Part shown: positions 14,043 through 23,321 of the stretch, in pieces
Numbering within the stretch: the first letter of the stretch is position 1
Layout: each line of letters starts with the position of its first letter
Assembly: GCA_934476075.1 (NCBI GenBank)
Contig: CAKSNH010000003.1
Coordinates: 92,864-156,863 of the forward strand
Origin: an uncultured Clostridia bacterium
GTDB taxonomy: Bacteria; Bacillota; Clostridia; UBA1381
Direction: 5' to 3'
Length of the DNA: 64,000 nt
Translations under genes and position numbers: made by a program
Notes under the pieces: model-generated
Databases searched by the model: none
The model's input: only the letters and a program-made list of their open reading frames with translations
What the model was told of the DNA's origin: nothing

Positions 14043-16643
14043 ATGGCAGGAAGTATAAAGGGTATTACCGTTGAAATCGGCGGTAATACAACGGGTTTAT
14101 CAAAGGCATTGGGCGGTGTGAACAAGGAAATCAATTCCACGCAGTCCGAGTTAAAACAGGTTGAAAAATTATTGAAATTAGACCCGACAAATACAACATT
14201 GCTTGCACAGAAACAAGAATTGCTTGCCAAAAGCATATCATCGGCAAAGGATAAATTGGACACCTTAAAAACGGCACAGGAGCAAGTCGAAAAGCAGTTT
14301 GCAGGCGGTGAGATTGACGAGGGTCAGTACAGAGCATTTCAGCGTGAGATTGTGTCGGCGGAAAATCAGCTGAAAAAGTTTGAGGGAAATTTAAACAGTA
14401 CCGAAACTCAAATGAAGGATATGGGCGACAGTGCAAAAGATACTGAGGGCAAAGTAGACAAGCTCGGCGACAGTGCCAAGACCGCCGGCGATAAGGCGGA
14501 AAAGGGCGGCAAGGGTTTTGAAATGTTTAAATCCGCAGCCGGGGCAATCGGCAAAGGACTTATGGCGATAGGTTCGGCTGGAATAGCCGCAGGCGGTGCA
14601 TTGGCTAAAATAGGCTATGAGGCAGGAGTAAGTGCGGACGATATAAATACACTATCAAAACAGACGGGAATTTCAACAAATGAAATTCAGCGTTTGCAGT
14701 ATGCAACGGATTTGATAGATATTCCGCTTGAAACGGTAACAGGTTCATTGGCAAAACTGACAAAAAACATGAATACCGCCGCAAGTGGCAGCGGAAGTGC
14801 ATACGAGGCATTTAAAACATTGGGCGTCAGCATAACAGATACAAACGGAGCATTGCGAAATAATAAAGATGTTTTCAACGATGCAATTAACGCATTGGGG
14901 TCAATGGAAAATGAAACACAGCGTGATGCGTTGGCTATGCAGATTTTCGGCAAGTCCGCACAAGATTTAAATCCTTTAATTTTGGGCGGTGCGGACGCAC
15001 TTCAAGAATTGGGAGATAATGCAGAGGCGGCGGGACTTATCTTGTCACAGGACGCATTGAACAGTGCAAATGCTTTTAATGACTGCATAGATACTTTAAA
15101 GGCTAATACAAAAGGTGCATTGTTAAGTTTGGGAACTGAAATCGGTACACAGTTATTGCCTATGATTACGAGTGCTACCGATGAAATATCCAATTTGACG
15201 GGCGGTTTGGTTACGTCATTTCAAGAAGGCGGATTTACAGGATTAATTGATGAAATAGGCAATATAATATCTGAATTATTGACAAAGATAACGGAGCAAA
15301 TTCCAAATGTAATAAATATCGGTATGACATTAATTCAGTCTTTGATAGATGGTATACAAAGCAGTCTGCCGCAGATAACATCATCAGCGTCAAATATATT
15401 GACAATGTTTTTAGATGGTATATTGGAAATGTTACCCCAACTACTGCAAATAGGAATAGACATAATTGTCAATTTGATTAATGGTATATCACAACAGCTG
15501 CCGGAACTATTTATTGAGGCGGCATATTGCATAACTGAACTTGTAAATACATTGCTTGACAATATTGACCAAATTATTGACGCCGGAATAAATTTGATTT
15601 TAGCTTTAATTGACGGGTTAATATATGCAATACCAATGCTTGTTGAAAAAGCTCCCGAAATAGTTGAAAAATTATGTGGGGCACTTATCAGAAATTTCCC
15701 GAAGATTATCAATGCAGGCGGCGAATTAATAGGAAACCTGATAGCAGGCATTGTTGGAAATTTTCCCGATTTAATCGCAGCGGCACGAAACGTAGTAAGC
15801 ACAGTGAAAGAAACATTGATTAATCTATTTACAAGTGTAATACCACAGACGGGAAAACATTTGGTTGAAGGTATATTTAAAGGTATTTCGGATAATAAAC
15901 TTTGGTTATTGTCTAAATTAAAAGAATGGTGCACAAGTGTATTAGACGGAATTAAAGCGTTTTTCGGTATTCATTCACCGTCAAGATATACCGCCGAATT
16001 CGGTAAATATCTGGTACAGGGCTTGGCGGTGGGTATCACCGAGGATATGTCGGCAGAGAAAGCATTGGAGCAAAAATGTAAGAATTTATCCGATATTTTA
16101 AAGGATTTCACCGATACATCAGACTTGATTATTTCGGGAGCGGAAAAGGAATATAATCTTTGGGAAATGCAAAATCAAAATGCGACCGAGGACGAAAAAC
16201 TTGCAAAAAAGGCTCAAATGCTGACCAAACAGTTGAACAATCAAGAGGATAAAATAAAGGCGACAAATGACGCTTTATGGGAGTGCCGGCAGCTCACGGG
16301 CGAAAACAGCGACGAAAGTTTGAAATTGAAAAATCAGTTATTGGACGAACAGATTGCATATGAAAAATTAACGCAGTCCATAAACGAAAATTCACAGGCA
16401 AGAGCGGAAAATAATGCGTCAAAGTATGCGGCATTTTTGGACTACAAGGATAAATTCGGCGGATATTTAAACAGCGTCGGCATATCCGACAGCGAGATTG
16501 ACGCCGCCGCACGAAAATCATCGGGGTACACAGGCACAACGGTCGTAAACAACAATTACGGTGTCACACCGCAGACTGCATACACCGTTGCACAGGGCAC
16601 GAAAAGGACGCTCAACAATTTAGTTATGGCGGGAGTGGTTTAA
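14043..16643 (+). CDS. Tail tape measure protein
   Basis: An 866-residue protein that sets tail length and is ejected ahead of the DNA. The N-terminal 130 residues are coiled-coil rich (STQSELKQVEKLLKLDPTN). A Gly/Ala-rich hydrophobic segment follows (GKGLMAIGSAGIAAGGALAK), then TGISTNEIQRLQYATDLI, typical of the family. The middle is a run of amphipathic helices (repeated IPxxxNIGMTLIQ and LPQLLQIGIDIIV patterns), and the C-terminal part has FFGIHSPSRYTAEFGKYLVQ, a common tape-measure motif. It is the longest gene of the prophage, as expected. Confidence 0.95.
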   Translation: MAGSIKGITVEIGGNTTGLSKALGGVNKEINSTQSELKQVEKLLKLDPTNTTLLAQKQELLAKSISSAKDKLDTLKTAQEQVEKQFAGGEIDEGQYRAFQREIVSAENQLKKFEGNLNSTETQMKDMGDSAKDTEGKVDKLGDSAKTAGDKAEKGGKGFEMFKSAAGAIGKGLMAIGSAGIAAGGALAKIGYEAGVSADDINTLSKQTGISTNEIQRLQYATDLIDIPLETVTGSLAKLTKNMNTAASGSGSAYEAFKTLGVSITDTNGALRNNKDVFNDAINALGSMENETQRDALAMQIFGKSAQDLNPLILGGADALQELGDNAEAAGLILSQDALNSANAFNDCIDTLKANTKGALLSLGTEIGTQLLPMITSATDEISNLTGGLVTSFQEGGFTGLIDEIGNIISELLTKITEQIPNVINIGMTLIQSLIDGIQSSLPQITSSASNILTMFLDGILEMLPQLLQIGIDIIVNLINGISQQLPELFIEAAYCITELVNTLLDNIDQIIDAGINLILALIDGLIYAIPMLVEKAPEIVEKLCGALIRNFPKIINAGGELIGNLIAGIVGNFPDLIAAARNVVSTVKETLINLFTSVIPQTGKHLVEGIFKGISDNKLWLLSKLKEWCTSVLDGIKAFFGIHSPSRYTAEFGKYLVQGLAVGITEDMSAEKALEQKCKNLSDILKDFTDTSDLIISGAEKEYNLWEMQNQNATEDEKLAKKAQMLTKQLNNQEDKIKATNDALWECRQLTGENSDESLKLKNQLLDEQIAYEKLTQSINENSQARAENNASKYAAFLDYKDKFGGYLNSVGISDSEIDAAARKSSGYTGTTVVNNNYGVTPQTAYTVAQGTKRTLNNLVMAGVV

Positions 16644-16644
16644 T

Positions 16645-17511
16645 ATGCGAATTTTAAAATACAACGGGATTGAATTTTCAAGCAAGTCAAAATATGTTGT
16701 GTCGGAATTTGACACGGGCACAACAGACACATCTTACACCGACATTGAATATGTCAATCGTGACGGTTCAAAGCGGACAAACGTATTTTACGCAAACAAT
16801 CAGATAACGTTAAACGGCTTTATCAATGCGAATAATAAGGCTGAATTTGAGGTTTTACGCAGAAAATTAATTCATGCGATAAATCCCAAAAAGGAAATTC
16901 CGCTATACTTAAATTCCGGCAGAATAAAAGCGTTCGTACCCGGTTTTGCAAGCCTTAAATGGGCGAAACAATACGGAAATCACTTGCAGTATTTCACGGT
17001 GACATTTGATGTGCCGAGCTTTTATTGGCTGAGTCAAAATGTGTTTGAAAAGGATTTATTGTATGTGAACAAGAAAATATCAAGCCCGTTCACGTTCACC
17101 GATGACGGAAACGGAAAAATATTTTCGACAAGGGATATTACATCGAATATCATAAACAACGGCGATGAATCTGCGGACATTAAAATAACGCTGTCCGTCA
17201 AAAAGAATGACACAAATCAGTCCGACAGCAACAACATGATTGTTTTGAGAAATGAAACGGACAAAAAGCAACTGGCGTTGAATTACAGACTGTCGCACGG
17301 CGAGATTATCACGTTTGACATGGAGAACACAAGCATTGTAAGCAGTAAAAACGGCAATATAATTAAATATATTGTTGATGTTTATGACAGTGTGCGGAGC
17401 GAATTTTTCAACATCGATGTTGGTAAAAGTCTGATAAAGTGCGATATTGCAAATAAGAATTTTAACGGCTGTGCGATATTATCTTTTCGTGAAAAATACA
17501 GGGGGATTTGA
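16645..17511 (+). CDS. Distal tail protein (Dit-like, phage tail family)
   Basis: A 288-residue protein beginning MRILKYNGIEFSSKSKYVV. Its first part has the strand pattern of Dit/SPP1 gp19.1 baseplate-hub proteins, including TNVFYANNQITLNGFINANN and KEIPLYLNSGRIKAFVPGF. It forms the ring joining tail tube to baseplate. It starts two bases after the tape measure stop and its end abuts the next gene. Confidence 0.85.
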   Translation: MRILKYNGIEFSSKSKYVVSEFDTGTTDTSYTDIEYVNRDGSKRTNVFYANNQITLNGFINANNKAEFEVLRRKLIHAINPKKEIPLYLNSGRIKAFVPGFASLKWAKQYGNHLQYFTVTFDVPSFYWLSQNVFEKDLLYVNKKISSPFTFTDDGNGKIFSTRDITSNIINNGDESADIKITLSVKKNDTNQSDSNNMIVLRNETDKKQLALNYRLSHGEIITFDMENTSIVSSKNGNIIKYIVDVYDSVRSEFFNIDVGKSLIKCDIANKNFNGCAILSFREKYRGI

Positions 17512-17513
17512 TT

Positions 17514-18494
17514 ATGATTTTTATATACAATCCCGATACGCTTGAAAAATCGGACATTTTGGTGAACACAACATCAATTCAATGGACAGAGCGGTTTTAT
17601 GAGGCAGGCGGTTTTGAAATTCATTTTGACGAGGACAACGAGCACTTAATTCGTGGGAATATTGTGAGTTTTGGCGGTATGTTCGGCAAAATTGAAAAGG
17701 TGTCAAAGACTTTTAACGATATTGCAATCTTCGGCTATGATATGAAGGTGCTTGCAAAACAACGCTTTTGCATGGGACGTGAATTTGAAAGTACCGACGT
17801 TGAAACTGTTTTCAAAACATTGATTGACGAAAATATGATTAATGCAAGTGACGAGGGCAGAAATATTCCGCTTTTATCGCTTGCGGAAAATCGGCACACG
17901 GGCGATGAAATTGATTACAAAATCGAGAATAAAACGTTGTCGGAGGTGTTTAATGAGTTGGCATTGAAGTATGAAATCGGGTATTCGTTTTCGGTTGATA
18001 ACGGATATATTTTTGATGTTAAAAAGGGTACGAACCGTTCCGGCGACATTATATTTTCAAGGGATTTTAACAATATTGACAATGTGGAGTATGCTGATGA
18101 CGGCTTGAATGAGATTAATTTTGCATACAGCAAAAAGGAAATTACGGACGAGGACGGGAACGGTACGGGGACATATAATATTCTGACTTTCGGAACGGCG
18201 AAAGGTATCGGACGCTATGAGGGGTACTGCGAAAATGCGGACGATGCGGAAAATTATATTGCGGAAAATTCGGCACAGGAAACTTTGACGGGCGAGATTG
18301 CCGACAGTACGGCAAATTTAAAGTATGGCATTGATTATTTTTTGGGCGACTATGTTACCGTGCGATTTGGCGATATGTCGGCAGTCAAGCAGATTACCGA
18401 GGTCAAGCACGTCTGCGAAAAGGCAAACAACAAGATTGATATAATTTTCGGTACGGAAAAAAACAATCCGATTAAAAAATTACTTAAAACATGA
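17514..18494 (+). CDS. Gp37-like phage tail/baseplate protein (siphovirus ReqiPepy6 Gp37 type)
   Basis: A 326-residue protein (MIFIYNPDTLEKSDILVNTT...) with the opening SIQWTERFYEAGGFEIHF that typifies the Gp37-like baseplate family, a relative of tail-associated Tal/hub proteins. The last part (YGIDYFLGDYVTVRFGDMS, then ITEVKHVCE) also fits. The ATG at 17514 has GGGGGA eight bases upstream and overlaps nothing of importance; a TTG six bases earlier is less likely. No lysozyme or peptidase domain is seen. Confidence 0.85.
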   Translation: MIFIYNPDTLEKSDILVNTTSIQWTERFYEAGGFEIHFDEDNEHLIRGNIVSFGGMFGKIEKVSKTFNDIAIFGYDMKVLAKQRFCMGREFESTDVETVFKTLIDENMINASDEGRNIPLLSLAENRHTGDEIDYKIENKTLSEVFNELALKYEIGYSFSVDNGYIFDVKKGTNRSGDIIFSRDFNNIDNVEYADDGLNEINFAYSKKEITDEDGNGTGTYNILTFGTAKGIGRYEGYCENADDAENYIAENSAQETLTGEIADSTANLKYGIDYFLGDYVTVRFGDMSAVKQITEVKHVCEKANNKIDIIFGTEKNNPIKKLLKT

Positions 18495-18548
18495 TACGTC
18501 ATGATAGTAAATTCTATGATACATTAATTTCAGAAAGGAGTGGTGCAT

Positions 18549-19439
18549 ATGGCATATACATTCAGTTTTGCGGACAATGTAAGCTATGGTGCAAGTGACG
18601 TGAACAGCGTCATAAACAAAATCGTGACCAAGGGGGTTGCGGACGTATTCTTTGACGGCGTGAACTACAACACATCGGATTTGAACAAGATTGCCGAAAC
18701 GGTAGCCGAAAGCGGTATCATATACGGCAGCGGTGCGAGTATGAAGGTGGTGAGTGAAAATTCGGGGACAGTAAAAGTAACCGCCGGAAGTGCGTTCATG
18801 GCGGACGGTGCGAGCGTGACGGTCGACAGTGACGGTGTGGTGCTCGGTTACACAGAGGGACAGAAAAACTATGTGTACATAAAGAACAATCTATTGTCAA
18901 ACAACACGATTGATATTGTGTGCGATTTGACGGGCGGAGGCAGTGACAGTGTGCCTTTGGCGGAGATTTCGGCAGAGGGTGAAATAATCGACACGAGGGA
19001 GTTTTGCAAGGGCAAATTGGCGGGCTATCAGTCTAACGTGAACCAAACGAAGATTATCGAAGTGCCGTTTTCGATTACCGCTAATGTGTTTGGCGAAAGT
19101 CAGACAGTGACGGTGGATTTGGGCGGATACGGTTATTCGAGGATAGTCAATATCACAAAGGCGGTAAATAACACTGTTGCCGGTCCTACATTGGGATACT
19201 GCAATCTGTATGACGGCACATATTACAGTGTGTGCAAAGGGAACAATGGTATTGATGTACTGACCGACAGGCTGAGTATGTACGCATCTATAACGGCCAA
19301 GGGCAATGATACCGTTGATGTTGTGTTTAGCTTGAACGGTACGGAGCTTGAATGTACGTTTACGGCGAAGTACGGCAAAAGCAAGGGAGAAACCGACACA
19401 AGCTTATTCAGCGGTACGGCAGTATTTTTGATATGTTAG
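18549..19439 (+). CDS. Phage baseplate/tail structural protein
   Basis: A 296-residue protein. Its first half (FADNVSYGASDVNSVINKIV, then VTAGSAFMADGASVTVDSDG) resembles the upper-baseplate or receptor-complex proteins of clostridial siphoviruses; its second half is beta-rich and ends in a hydrophobic strand. The ATG at 18549 has AAAGGAG at eight bases. It lies between the hub and the fibre gene. I cannot give a more precise family. Confidence 0.65.
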   Translation: MAYTFSFADNVSYGASDVNSVINKIVTKGVADVFFDGVNYNTSDLNKIAETVAESGIIYGSGASMKVVSENSGTVKVTAGSAFMADGASVTVDSDGVVLGYTEGQKNYVYIKNNLLSNNTIDIVCDLTGGGSDSVPLAEISAEGEIIDTREFCKGKLAGYQSNVNQTKIIEVPFSITANVFGESQTVTVDLGGYGYSRIVNITKAVNNTVAGPTLGYCNLYDGTYYSVCKGNNGIDVLTDRLSMYASITAKGNDTVDVVFSLNGTELECTFTAKYGKSKGETDTSLFSGTAVFLIC

Positions 19440-19450
19440 GGGGACACAAA

Positions 19451-21157
19451 ATGCAGAAAATTTTTAAAATTAAGGACGATGTATTTGAAGAATATGTATC
19501 ACGTCCGCTCGTGACGGGCGATGTGGGGACATATAAAATTGTATTGGTAACCGAGTATGATTTGGCAAATTGCAGTGTGCGGATTACCGCAAAGCGTGCA
19601 GACGGGGTGATATTATCCGACGTGGGGACGGTAAACGGTCACAATGCGGAATATGTGGTCAAGTCAAGCATTTATGCGGTTGAGGGTGATGTTGAGATTA
19701 GGCTGGTTATTGTCGACAGGGACGGGAACGGGCTTACCGACAAGGCTTTGATTTTCAATGTTATCGCAAACCATGCAAGCGGTGATATGCAGATGGCAAC
19801 AAATGACGGTCACAGTGTGGCGGATTTGTCGCTTGCACACATATACAACTACAAAAATCCGCACAGGGTCACAAAATCTGACGTTGGTTTGGGCAATGCG
19901 GACAACACAAGCGACTTGGACAAACCGTTGTCAAATGCGGTGAAAGCGGAGTTTGGCAATGTTGTTGCAATGCGTCCCGATGTACTTAATTGGGGTGTTG
20001 AAACAGAATTGTCGATTGATACACCGATAAACGAGTGCTTTTGGTTTTGGACGGACGGCTTTGAGGGGATTGACACGATTGTGAGTGACGGTATCGAATA
20101 TGCAACGCAGACAGAAAGCGGTGCGTCACGAGGACTGACAAAGGATAAATTGTATCTTTTGAAATTGGTCGGCGACGGATATAGCAATGGTCAGTGCGTG
20201 ATTTTGTATGAGGGTGACAAGGACGAATTTTATATGTCCCTTGTGAGTTCTCACACGCACGCTAACAAGGATATTTTGGACGGTATCATGGGTGTGGACA
20301 CAACACCGACAAGCGGAAGCGGTAGGCTTGTGACAAGCGGGGGTGTGTATGGGGCGTTGAGCGGTAAGCAAGCCACGATAACAGGCGGAGCGAGCACGAT
20401 AACGTCAAGCAATCTGACAGCAAGCCGTGCGTTAGTGTCGGACGCAAGCGGAAAAGTGGCGGTGTCGGCAGTGACAAGTACCGAATTGGGGTATCTGGAC
20501 GGGGTGACAAGCAATGTGCAGACGCAATTAAACGGAAAAACTCCGTATGCTGTAAAATCATCTGCGGATTTTAATACCATGACAACACCCGGATTGTACA
20601 CTATGCGAAGTTCAAGCACAAATGCACCGACAACGGGCAGTTATCACAGTTTAATTGTAAACAAATCCGACAACGGTAACTATATTCAGCAGATTGCAAT
20701 AAAAGAGTCTACAACGGATATGTATATGAGATATTGCAGCGGTTCGACATGGAGTGCATGGCGGCAGGTTGCCGTATATGACACAGGAGTTCTCAAAGGT
20801 TTGGCTCATGAGTGTAGCGGAACGGAGTATGACACGGGCAGAACTTGGCTCGACGGAAGTACAATTTATCGAAAAGATTTTTGTTGGGAAATAACAGGTC
20901 TGACGGCAAATGAAAATAATGAAATTTATTTGCCCGACATATTCGGCGGATATAGACGTTCGGATTTATACATAGTTGACTGCAATCTGATATGTCAAGA
21001 CGGATATAGTGTGAGTAATTTGTATTATGATGGTGCATATATATTTTGGGTAAATCCGATAGGTACAACTGCGGAAGTAAGCGGATTTTTTGAATATGTC
21101 AAGGGTGATTACAGCTCTGTTGACAGTATTATTACAAAAACATTTGCAAAGGTTTAA
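19451..21157 (+). CDS. Tail fibre / upper baseplate protein with pyocin-knob domain
   Basis: A 568-residue host-recognition protein. Residues 1-110 resemble the BppU immunoglobulin-like N-terminal domain (EYVSRPLVTGDVGTYKIVL). A collar segment PHRVTKSDVGLGNADNTSDL is typical of fibre linkers. A low-complexity Ser/Thr/Ala stretch follows with TELGYLDGVTSNVQTQLNGK, a well-known fibre repeat. Next comes a pyocin-knob-like region (VKSSADFNTMTTPGLYTM ... GSTWSAWRQV) and a C-terminal receptor-binding part rich in Tyr. The ATG at 19451 follows TTAGGGGGACACAAA. Confidence 0.88.
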   Translation: MQKIFKIKDDVFEEYVSRPLVTGDVGTYKIVLVTEYDLANCSVRITAKRADGVILSDVGTVNGHNAEYVVKSSIYAVEGDVEIRLVIVDRDGNGLTDKALIFNVIANHASGDMQMATNDGHSVADLSLAHIYNYKNPHRVTKSDVGLGNADNTSDLDKPLSNAVKAEFGNVVAMRPDVLNWGVETELSIDTPINECFWFWTDGFEGIDTIVSDGIEYATQTESGASRGLTKDKLYLLKLVGDGYSNGQCVILYEGDKDEFYMSLVSSHTHANKDILDGIMGVDTTPTSGSGRLVTSGGVYGALSGKQATITGGASTITSSNLTASRALVSDASGKVAVSAVTSTELGYLDGVTSNVQTQLNGKTPYAVKSSADFNTMTTPGLYTMRSSSTNAPTTGSYHSLIVNKSDNGNYIQQIAIKESTTDMYMRYCSGSTWSAWRQVAVYDTGVLKGLAHECSGTEYDTGRTWLDGSTIYRKDFCWEITGLTANENNEIYLPDIFGGYRRSDLYIVDCNLICQDGYSVSNLYYDGAYIFWVNPIGTTAEVSGFFEYVKGDYSSVDSIITKTFAKV

Positions 21158-21169
21158 GGAGGAATAAAC

Positions 21170-21484
21170 ATGGCGATTTTATTTAAAATGAACGAGGACG
21201 GAAAGGTTAAATTGTGCGGTTTTGGTATTTCGGACGGTGTAAGGGTGATACCATGCGAAAGCGAAGAAAAGGCGGAGAAATTGTGCCAAAACAGCAGATA
21301 TACAGATTATTCTGTAATCAATTCGGACGAGCCGGGCGAAAAATTGATTGAAACGCTGAAAGGCGTGCGTTTCGACAGCATAGAAGATGCGGAAGATTTT
21401 ATCAACGACGGAGGTTATGCGGAGAGCGTATCGGCGAGGGTTGAGGATTTGGAAAATACAATAGCGGAAATTATAGGAGGTTGA
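21170..21484 (+). CDS. Phage hypothetical protein, 104 residues
   Basis: A small acidic protein (MAILFKMNEDGKVKLCGFGI...) between the fibre gene and the lysis genes, with a strong AAGGAGGAATAAAC ribosome binding site. Its C-terminus is a predicted coiled coil (SARVEDLENTIAEI). Genes at this site in related phages often code for fibre accessory proteins. I know no function. Confidence 0.65.
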   Translation: MAILFKMNEDGKVKLCGFGISDGVRVIPCESEEKAEKLCQNSRYTDYSVINSDEPGEKLIETLKGVRFDSIEDAEDFINDGGYAESVSARVEDLENTIAEIIGG

Positions 21485-21489
21485 TTATT

Positions 21490-21639
21490 ATGACAGCATT
21501 ACAACTTAGAATTATCAGACGGGCAATTCAAAATCGCTTGAGAGACGGTGAGGATTTTTACGACATTATTAAGAGTTATCCGAAATTGTCGGACGGCGAG
21601 ATTGAGAAGTTGAAAAAGGAACTGGGTATCGAGTATTGA
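21490..21639 (+). CDS. Small phage protein, 49 residues
   Basis: A short charged helical protein starting MTALQLRIIRRAIQNRLRDG, six bases after the previous gene and with a TAGGAGG ribosome binding site inside that gene's end. Similar 45-55 residue proteins precede the holin in many clostridial prophages. A strong terminator follows it. Confidence 0.6.
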   Translation: MTALQLRIIRRAIQNRLRDGEDFYDIIKSYPKLSDGEIEKLKKELGIEY

Positions 21640-21650
21640 TTTTGTGGCAG

Positions 21651-21677
21651 ACGGCGGAGTAAATCCGCCGTTGCTTT
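21651..21677 (+). terminator. Intrinsic terminator after the tail-fibre operon
   Basis: ACGGCGGA and TCCGCCGT form an eight-bp stem with a five-base loop, followed by TGCTTT. The repeat element copy B starts right at the T-tract. Confidence 0.8.
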
Positions 21678-21774
21678 AATTTGTAGGAAATTGCGAAAAA
21701 CGCAATGATGAAAAATCAAAAATGCTACATTATTCCTCCGCCCACAGGCGGAATTTATATCAGAAGCTTTTTTA
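21675..21774 (-). repeat. Dispersed hairpin repeat element, copy B
   Basis: The reverse complement of this stretch matches copy A at 5650-5753 along its length, including AATTTGTAGGAAATTGCG at one end and AGAAGCTTTTTTAT at the other. It starts at the T-tract of the terminator at 21651-21677 and ends 19 bases before the holin ATG. Confidence 0.8.
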
Positions 21775-21792
21775 TTGAGGGAGTGAGTAAGA

Positions 21793-22308
21793 ATGGATAA
21801 ATTTTTTAATTGGATAAGTGTTGTGGTAGGTATTTTCGGCGGTGTGTTTGCGTGGGCATTCGGGGCATGGGACAAGCTGCTTTGTGCGTTGATAACGCTG
21901 ATTATTTTGGATTACATAACGGGACTTTTGAAAGGCTGGTACACGAAAAGACTATCAAGCGAGATAGGATTCAAGGGTATTGCGAAAAAGATTGTAATTT
22001 TGATTATGGTTGTGACGGCGAATGTGTTGCAGACGGTAATCGGTGACAAGATTATGCTTAGGGAAATTGTTATTATGTTCTTTATTGCAAATGAGGGATT
22101 GAGTTTGTTGGAGAATTGTGCGGAGATTAACGGCGGTAATATCCCGAAAAAATTGAAAGATGTATTATTGCAGTTGAGAGGAAAAAGTGAGGACGAGGAA
22201 GAAGAACCCGAGGACAGCGAAGAAGATACCGAAGAAAAGGACGGTGAGGAAGATGTTGAAGATAGAGAAAAATCTGACGGCGATAAATCGGACAGTGAAA
22301 GCGAGTAG
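21793..22308 (+). CDS. Phage holin, holin-4 type, with long acidic tail
   Basis: A 171-residue protein. The first 130 residues carry three hydrophobic segments (around residues 7-27, 32-50 and 72-95) and the family segment ILDYITGLLKGWYTKRLSSE, matching the toxin-secretion/phage-lysis holin family that permeabilises the membrane for the endolysin. The last 40 or so residues are nearly all Glu, Asp, Ser and Lys, which is unusually long. This tail is encoded where the frame overlaps the start of the amidase gene by 56 bases. Confidence 0.92.
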   Translation: MDKFFNWISVVVGIFGGVFAWAFGAWDKLLCALITLIILDYITGLLKGWYTKRLSSEIGFKGIAKKIVILIMVVTANVLQTVIGDKIMLREIVIMFFIANEGLSLLENCAEINGGNIPKKLKDVLLQLRGKSEDEEEEPEDSEEDTEEKDGEEDVEDREKSDGDKSDSESE

Positions 22309-22996
22309 GAATATCAAATATATTGTTGTGCATTATACGGGCAATGTGGGCGATACGGCTTACAATAATACTAAGTATTTTAAATCGGAGTACAGAGGTT
22401 CGTCCGCACATTATTTTGTTGATGAAAGCAGTATTTGGCAATGCGTAGAGGACAAAGACGTTGCATGGCACTGCGGTGCGAAAAAGTATTATCATGCGGA
22501 GTGCAGAAACGCCAATGCAATCGGTGTGGAAATGTGCAGCAGTGTAAGCCGCAATTCGGCAGTGGAAAAGAACACGGCGGAATTGGTGCGGTATTTGATG
22601 GGTAAGTACAACATTGATATTGACCATGTTATACGGCATTATGATGTGACGCATAAATCGTGCCCCGCACCGCTTGTTGACAGCGGTAATTGGGTGGATT
22701 TTAAAAGCAAAATTATAAATAGGAGTGATGATGAAATGACAGAGGCGGAAAAGGCAAAAGTTAAGGCGATTGATGATAGCTTGACTAATTTATATGGGAT
22801 TGTACAGGGAATGAAAGACCGAAATCCCGTATACAAGACAATCGCCGATGTTCCCGATTGGGGCAAGGGTATGGTGCAAAAGCTGATTGACAGCGGTGTA
22901 ATGCGTGGTGACGAAAACGGGGATATTAATGTGAGCGGTGATATGCTCAGGGGCATGGTGATTATGGGGAGAATGTTGGAGAAAGCGAAAGAGTAG
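22253..22996 (+). CDS. N-acetylmuramoyl-L-alanine amidase, phage endolysin
   Basis: A 247-residue endolysin that cleaves the bond between muramic acid and the stem peptide. The amidase-2 domain covers about residues 20-160 with zinc ligands in YIVVHYTGN, RHYDVTHKSC and nearby, plus the SSAHYFVDE strand. The C-terminal 70 residues form a linker and a probable wall-binding part with the SLH-like segment KTIADVPDWGKGMVQKLIDS. The ATG at 22253 has GGTGAGGA upstream and lies within the holin gene in another frame, so holin and lysin are coupled. Confidence 0.93.
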   Translation: MLKIEKNLTAINRTVKASRNIKYIVVHYTGNVGDTAYNNTKYFKSEYRGSSAHYFVDESSIWQCVEDKDVAWHCGAKKYYHAECRNANAIGVEMCSSVSRNSAVEKNTAELVRYLMGKYNIDIDHVIRHYDVTHKSCPAPLVDSGNWVDFKSKIINRSDDEMTEAEKAKVKAIDDSLTNLYGIVQGMKDRNPVYKTIADVPDWGKGMVQKLIDSGVMRGDENGDINVSGDMLRGMVIMGRMLEKAKE

Positions 22997-23014
22997 GCAG
23001 TGCCTACTCTTTTT
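22990..23014. terminator. Shared terminator hairpin, copy 1 (after endolysin and RHH1)
   Basis: AGAGTAGGCA and TGCCTACTCT form a near-perfect palindrome followed by TTTT on the plus strand. It ends the lysis operon, and the stop codon of the minus-strand RHH1 gene lies inside its right arm. The same hairpin recurs at 23608-23632 and 24185-24209. Confidence 0.85.
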
Positions 23015-23192
23015 GCGTGTCTTGATTTTTAAGTGTTGACAGTGCAAGTTTAAGAAATTCGGATTTGCTTAAACCATGTGACTTACAATATTCGTCAAGT
23101 TCGTTAAACAATTCGGGACGGATATTTGCACCAAATGTTCTATACGTTTTTTTATTATACCGTGCCTTGACTTCCGAAGATGTGTATCCCAA
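23004..23192 (-). CDS. Ribbon-helix-helix regulator, cassette 1 (RHH1)
   Basis: A 62-residue CopG/Arc-like protein. The DNA-contacting strand is probably KTYRTFGANIRPELF and helices follow in NELDEYCKSHGLSKSEFLKL. The start is TTG at 23192, behind AGGAGG at eight bases. That ribosome binding site overlaps the stop of the membrane micropeptide gene at 23198-23284, so the two are coupled. It is the last gene of cassette 1 and probably represses the promoter at 23496-23524 through its palindromic operator. Paralogous to the genes at 23622 and 24199. Confidence 0.85.
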   Translation of the reverse strand: MGYTSSEVKARYNKKTYRTFGANIRPELFNELDEYCKSHGLSKSEFLKLALSTLKNQDTQKE

Positions 23193-23197
23193 ATGAA

Positions 23198-23284
23198 TTA
23201 CCTCCTTTTGATGATAAAATAAATCAGTTTTGCAATGCCTATTGCGATAAAGAAAATACCCAGTAAAAATAAACTGTTATTCAT
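23198..23284 (-). CDS. Single-span membrane micropeptide, cassette 1
   Basis: A 28-residue peptide starting MNNSLFLLGIFFIAIGIAKL, that is one hydrophobic span followed by a KRR end. Its last codons AAA AGG AGG TAA are also the ribosome binding site of RHH1. A peptide at the same place with the same RR end exists in cassette 2 (23806-23889) and a longer one in cassette 3. The repetition in three paralogous cassettes argues that it is real. Function unknown. Confidence 0.6.
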   Translation of the reverse strand: MNNSLFLLGIFFIAIGIAKLIYFIIKRR

Positions 23285-23285
23285 A

Positions 23286-23315
23286 TTGACAATGAGTAAT
23301 TTTATATAGTATAAT
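23286..23315 (+). promoter_or_regulatory. Antisense RNA promoter, cassette 1
   Basis: TTGACA, an 18-base spacer and TATAAT on the plus strand. The -35 box directly abuts the start codon of the micropeptide gene on the other strand. It would drive an RNA antisense to the toxin-like gene. Confidence 0.7.
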
Positions 23316-23321
23316 TGGAGC

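Noticed and set aside
22187..22252. Amidase extended upstream to 22187
   Set aside because: The added residues are Lys/Arg-rich shadow sequence of the acidic holin tail. ATG 22253 has the GGTGAGGA site.
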